Positions 5,853 through 8,743 of a stretch of 8,743 nucleotides of DNA are shown one piece after another. The first letter of the stretch is position 1. Each line of letters opens with the position of its first letter. The DNA lies in the NCBI GenBank assembly GCA_947591115.1, contig CANQCX010000077.1, forward strand, positions 1 through 8,743, in the 5' to 3' direction. A program made the position numbers and the translations under genes. This DNA is from an uncultured Lachnospiraceae bacterium. GTDB taxonomy: Bacteria; Bacillota; Clostridia; Lachnospirales; Lachnospiraceae. Below the pieces are notes generated by a model. The model did not search any database. It saw only the letters and a program-made list of their open reading frames with translations, and had not been told where the DNA came from.

Positions 5853-7298
5853 ATGTTGATAAAGAACAAGTATAATACGATTCCCATTCAGGTAAAAGCA
5901 TCTTTCTGGTTTCTGGTATGTGCCTTTATGCAGCGTGGAATTTCATTCATAACGACTCCTGTTTTTACGCGCCTGCTTAACACAACCGAGTACGGTCAGT
6001 TTAATATCTTCAACTCGTGGCTCGGCATTTTAACCGTTATTGTATCACTTAATTTGAATGCCGGAGTGTATTCAAGAGGCGTAGTCAAATTTAGCGGCGA
6101 CCGAAAGGCTTTCACTTCCTCGATGCAGGGATTGTCTCTGACATTAACGCTTGTTTGGACAGTAATATATTTTGCGGCTCACACCTTTTGGAACAACGTT
6201 TTTTCGCTGACAACCTTCCAAATGATCTGTATGTTTGTAATGATTTTAAGTTCAAACATATTCGGCTTCTGGTCAATGAGCCAAAGGGTGGATTTCAAAT
6301 ACTGCGGTTTGGTTATTGTAACACTGGCTATATCATTAATAAAGCCTGTTTTGGGAATTATCTTAGTAAAATCTGCAACAGACAAAGTAACAGCGAGAAT
6401 ATTCGGGCTTGCAGTAATTGAAGCTCTTGTGTGTATCGTTCTATTTACATTGCAGGCTGTACGCGGAAGAAAATTTTTCTCGGCATTTTATTGGAAACAC
6501 GCCTTGAGATTTAATATTCCGCTTGTGCCGCATTATCTTTCTACAACTGTTTTAAACAGTGCAGACAGAATAATGATCGGTAAGATGGTAAACGAATCAT
6601 CAGCGGGAATATACGGCCTTGCGTATTCTATATCGCAAATCATGACACTGTTTAATTCGGCGCTGCTGCAAACAATAGAACCGTGGCTTTATAAGAGAAT
6701 AAACGACAAGAAAATCAAGGATATATCAAAAGTGGCATATCCGGCGTTTATCGGCATTGCTGCTGTTAATCTGCTGCTTATTGCGCTTGCGCCTGAAGCG
6801 GTAAAGATTTTTGCTCCGACCGAATATTACGACGCCATCTGGGTGATACCGCCTGTCGCAATGAGTGTTTATTTTATGTTTTCGTATACGTTTTTCGCGG
6901 TTTTTGAATTTTACTATGAAAAAACGAAACTCATAGCAGCAGCTACAAGTGCCGGAGCAGTTTTGAACATTATTCTGAACTACATTTTTATAAATATATT
7001 CGGCTACTATGCAGCTGGTTATACAACGCTCGTCTGCTATATGATATATGCAGCATTTCATATGTACTTCATGCGTAAAATCTGCTGCGAGCAGTTAAAC
7101 AACGAGCAACCATATAGCCTGAGAATATACGGCGGAATTACAGCAGCGTTTCTTCTGCTTGGGTTTATTCTAATGGCAAGCTACAATTATGTTGTAGTAA
7201 GATACTCCATGCTTGGAATTATGCTCATAGTAATGGCTGTATTTCATAAGAAGATTATAAGCGTGATTAGGAAGCTTTTGAATCTCAAAAAGAACTGA
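5853..7298 (+). CDS. Wzx-type oligosaccharide flippase (MOP superfamily membrane protein)
   Basis: 481 residues, the usual length for a Wzx/PST family flippase. It is a polytopic membrane protein with many hydrophobic segments, for example about 15-35, 56-76, 95-113, 121-140, 152-172 and 186-203, with more spaced through the C-terminal half to about 470. The mid-protein signature FNIPLVPHYLSTTVLNSADR (220-239), followed by IMIGKMVNESSAGIYGLAYS, is characteristic. It should move the undecaprenyl-linked repeat unit from the inner to the outer membrane face. It starts 8 bp after the thiamine-diphosphate enzyme. The ribosome binding site is weak: GGAG at 5835-5838 is rather far from the ATG, so translation may depend on the upstream gene. 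Its stop overlaps an ATG (TGATG, 7296-7300), but the next gene probably starts at 7313. Family assignment is firm; substrate is unknown. Confidence 0.9.
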   Translation: MLIKNKYNTIPIQVKASFWFLVCAFMQRGISFITTPVFTRLLNTTEYGQFNIFNSWLGILTVIVSLNLNAGVYSRGVVKFSGDRKAFTSSMQGLSLTLTLVWTVIYFAAHTFWNNVFSLTTFQMICMFVMILSSNIFGFWSMSQRVDFKYCGLVIVTLAISLIKPVLGIILVKSATDKVTARIFGLAVIEALVCIVLFTLQAVRGRKFFSAFYWKHALRFNIPLVPHYLSTTVLNSADRIMIGKMVNESSAGIYGLAYSISQIMTLFNSALLQTIEPWLYKRINDKKIKDISKVAYPAFIGIAAVNLLLIALAPEAVKIFAPTEYYDAIWVIPPVAMSVYFMFSYTFFAVFEFYYEKTKLIAAATSAGAVLNIILNYIFINIFGYYAAGYTTLVCYMIYAAFHMYFMRKICCEQLNNEQPYSLRIYGGITAAFLLLGFILMASYNYVVVRYSMLGIMLIVMAVFHKKIISVIRKLLNLKKN

Positions 7299-7312
7299 TG
7301 AAAGGATATGTT

Positions 7313-8157
7313 ATGTTTAAGACAGCAAAAAAAATTATAAGAAATATGATAATGATTTTTAAGGAAGAAAAGAAAATTCCCATACCTAGTCCTATCAATG
7401 CTCCAGAACTTTTAAAGGGAAAAGTTGCCCTCATTACCGGCGGCAGCGGCGGGATAGGCCTTTCTATGGCGGAAAGCTTTTTGAAAAGCGGCGCCAAGGT
7501 AATTATAGCGGGAACAAATGAGGAAAAACTCCGCGTATGCTGTGAAAAAAATGGTTCGGGGGGGTAAACCTTTCATACATAGTCATTGACGTTAAAGACG
7601 TACAATCTATGCCTGAGAAACTCAAAACCGCCGCCGCGATGTTCCCGGAAAACAGGATTGATATTCTTGTAAATTCTGCGGGAGTTGTCAGCCACTCGGA
7701 CTTTTTGGATATGTCCGAGCAGGAGTACGACAGCATCATGGACATCAACGCAAAAGGCACGTTTTTCATGTCTCAGGCAGCAGCGAAATATATGATTGAA
7801 AACCGGATCAAAGGTCATATTCTGAACGTGACTTCTTCTTCAGCGCTTCGTCCGGCATGGACGCCTTACCAGATGTCCAAGTGGGCGGTACGGGGATTTA
7901 CACTTGGTGCAGCGGACAAGCTTCTGCCTTACGGGATTGTTGTTAATGCGATAGCGCCCGGCCCGACAGCCACGCCTATGCTCGGTAAGAATGAGGGAGA
8001 CAGTATTTATAATGCAGTTTGTCCTGCCAGACGTTTTGCTATGCCATCGGAAATTGCCGCACTGGCAACTTTTATGGTCAGCGACATGGGCAATATGATT
8101 GTTGGCGACACGTTCTATATGACCGGAGGAAGTGGGACAGTTACGCTTCACAGATAA
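7313..8157 (+). pseudogene. Short-chain dehydrogenase/reductase interrupted by a one-base frameshift
   Basis: Two reading frames together make one complete SDR of 281 residues. Part 1 (7313-7567) has a 35-residue basic, hydrophobic extension, then GKVALITGGSGGIGL (36-50) with the TGxxxGIG NAD(P) loop. It stops at TAA 7565-7567. Part 2 is open from 7546 in the -1 frame and carries ILVNSAG (118-124), DINAKG (144-149), the serine cluster NVTSSSA (172-178), catalytic Tyr186-x3-Lys190 (YQMSK), the APGPTATPM loop and a C-terminal DTFYMTGGSG. All catalytic residues are therefore present but split. The shift must lie between 7546 and 7564, which contains A7 and G7 runs; restoring one base gives a smooth join. 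The ATG at 7609 has no ribosome binding site and is internal. The start at 7313 follows AAAGGA (7301-7306). The enzyme would reduce or oxidise a sugar-nucleotide or related intermediate. It could be true decay, phase variation or a sequence error. Confidence 0.85.
7558..7564 (+). repeat. G7 homopolymer at the dehydrogenase frameshift
   Basis: A run of seven Gs immediately precedes the premature TAA (7565-7567); an A7 run lies at 7545-7551. Eight Gs (or eight As) would put the full SDR in one frame. In the current frame the G run reads as G GGG GGG before TAA, the X XXY YYZ form of a -1 slippery heptamer. Homopolymers are hot spots for slipped-strand mutation and for sequencing or assembly errors. 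Confidence 0.75.
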
Positions 8158-8164
8158 ACGCATT

Positions 8165-8196
8165 CGGTTTTCTTTCATGAAAGAGAAAGGAAACCG
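8165..8196 (+). promoter_or_regulatory. Hairpin enclosing the ribosome binding site of the downstream epimerase
   Basis: CGGTTTTCTTTC (8165-8176) pairs with GAAAGGAAACCG (8185-8196) over 12 base pairs, one of them G-U, with an 8-base loop. The right arm includes the AAAGG Shine-Dalgarno (8186-8190) of the gene starting at 8199. The dehydrogenase stop (8155-8157) is 7 bases before the stem. No T-run follows, so it is not a typical terminator. It could hold back translation until a ribosome finishing the upstream gene opens the lower stem. The pairing is seen directly; the function is inferred. Confidence 0.6.
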
Positions 8197-8198
8197 AC

Positions 8199-8743
8199 AT
8201 GAAAATACTTGTTTTAGGCGGAACAGGCGCCATGGGAGTCGATTTGGTAAAAATTCTTGCAGAACGTGGGGAAGACGTGACTGTTACCAGCCGTACCGAA
8301 AGAAACTCGGAATTTCATAATGTGAAGTATGCTCAAGGCAATGCCCATGACATGATGTTTCTACAAATACTTTTGAAAGAACATTATGATGCAATTGTGG
8401 ACTTCATGTCTTATGATACTGCAGAATTTGAAGCAAGACGCGATCTGCTGCTTGATGCAGCGGATCAGTATGTTTTTTTAAGTTCCAGTCGTGTGTATGC
8501 AGATGCAGATGGACTGATAACGGAAGATTCGCCACGTCTTTTGGATGCATCAGCAGATAATGAGTATTTAAGAACGGATGAGTATGCGCTTGCGAAAGCA
8601 AGGGAGGAAAATCTGCTCCATGAGTCCGGAAGAAAAAACTGGACAATCATACGGCCGTATATAACTTACAGCAGCCAGCGGCTGCAGCTTGGCGTGTATG
8701 AAAAAGAGCTTTGGCTGTACAGGGTGCTGCATGAGAAAACAAT
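8199..8743 (+). CDS. NAD-dependent epimerase/dehydratase family protein (partial, C-terminus outside window)
   Basis: The first 181 residues are visible and the frame is still open at the right edge. It starts MKILVLGGTGAMGVDLV, a Rossmann NAD(P) loop (GGTGAMG, 7-13). YVFLSSSRVYAD (91-102) carries the conserved SS.xVY region, and EYALAKAREE (128-137) gives the YxxxK pair Tyr129 and Lys133. WTIIRPYITY (148-157) is the usual substrate-side strand. These are features of extended SDRs that act on nucleotide sugars: epimerases, dehydratases or reductases. The glycine loop GGTGAMG and compact N-terminus also occur in atypical members, so the exact reaction stays open. The start follows AAAGG (8186-8190), which is trapped in a hairpin. 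The gene is 41 bp downstream of the broken dehydrogenase and probably belongs to the same pathway. Confidence 0.85.
   Translation, partial: MKILVLGGTGAMGVDLVKILAERGEDVTVTSRTERNSEFHNVKYAQGNAHDMMFLQILLKEHYDAIVDFMSYDTAEFEARRDLLLDAADQYVFLSSSRVYADADGLITEDSPRLLDASADNEYLRTDEYALAKAREENLLHESGRKNWTIIRPYITYSSQRLQLGVYEKELWLYRVLHEKT

Noticed and set aside
6155..7061. Open frames on either strand within the flippase
   Set aside because: They are shadows of a strongly supported membrane-protein gene, with no ribosome binding sites or domain motifs.
7545..7606. Programmed -1 ribosomal frameshift joining the two SDR halves
   Set aside because: G GGG GGG TAA (and A AAA AAT) fit the slippery pattern, and a small bulged hairpin lies at 7585-7606, but it is about 20 bases from the G run, further than usual, and no Shine-Dalgarno-like stimulator sits at the normal distance upstream. 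SDRs are not known to use this, so mutation or slippage is simpler. Not excluded.
7609..8157. A separate, independent gene starting at ATG 7609
   Set aside because: There is no Shine-Dalgarno before it, the frame is open upstream to 7546, and it lacks the NAD(P) loop that is present in the upstream frame. It is the second half of one SDR.
8165..8196. Rho-independent terminator after the dehydrogenase
   Set aside because: The stem is followed by ACATGAAAATAC rather than a T-run, and the next gene starts two bases later.
8132..8320. Short plus-strand open frame spanning the dehydrogenase end and epimerase start
   Set aside because: It overlaps two genes with clear motifs in other frames and shows no recognisable protein features.

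Overview
The window looks like part of a surface-polysaccharide (capsule or exopolysaccharide) biosynthesis locus from a Gram-positive, probably clostridial (Firmicutes; Lachnospiraceae-like) genome. That assignment is inference. It rests on strong GGAGG-type ribosome binding sites, moderate to low GC, tightly packed co-directional genes with ATGA stop/start overlaps, and gene content typical of such loci. No ribosomal or other phylogenetic marker is present.

Layout. (1) Bases 1-488, minus strand: a type II toxin-antitoxin pair, with a Phd/YefM-type antitoxin followed through an ATGA overlap by a PIN-domain toxin that runs off the left edge. A well-formed sigma-70-type promoter and a TGTACA palindrome lie just upstream of the antitoxin. 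(2) Bases 489-690: divergent intergenic region, 202 bp, the longest gene-free stretch. (3) Bases 691-1833: a small HAD phosphatase and a sugar-nucleotide-type nucleotidyltransferase, moderately GC-rich. (4) Bases 1929-2912: a very AT-rich family 2 glycosyltransferase. (5) Bases 2964-4109: a polysaccharide pyruvyl transferase family protein. (6) Bases 4106-5845: a thiamine-diphosphate enzyme that looks like MenD but lacks several of its substrate-binding arginines. (7) Bases 5853-7298: a Wzx-type flippase. (8) Bases 7313-8157: a short-chain dehydrogenase broken by a one-base frameshift at or near a run of seven Gs. (9) From 8199 to the right edge: an NAD-dependent epimerase/dehydratase family protein, incomplete, whose ribosome binding site is buried in a 12-bp hairpin.

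How the genes fit together (inference). The phosphatase and nucleotidyltransferase would make an activated precursor. The MenD-like enzyme, the dehydrogenase and the epimerase/reductase would build or modify an unusual sugar or side group. The glycosyltransferase and pyruvyl transferase family protein would assemble and decorate the repeat unit on a lipid carrier, and the flippase would export it across the membrane. Compositional jumps between genes suggest a mosaic assembled by exchange, as is common in polysaccharide loci.

The most interesting points are the MenD-like enzyme with a rebuilt acceptor site, the homopolymer frameshift in the dehydrogenase (possible on/off switch, real decay, or sequencing error), and the hairpin over the next gene's ribosome binding site, which could tie that gene's translation to the state of the dehydrogenase.
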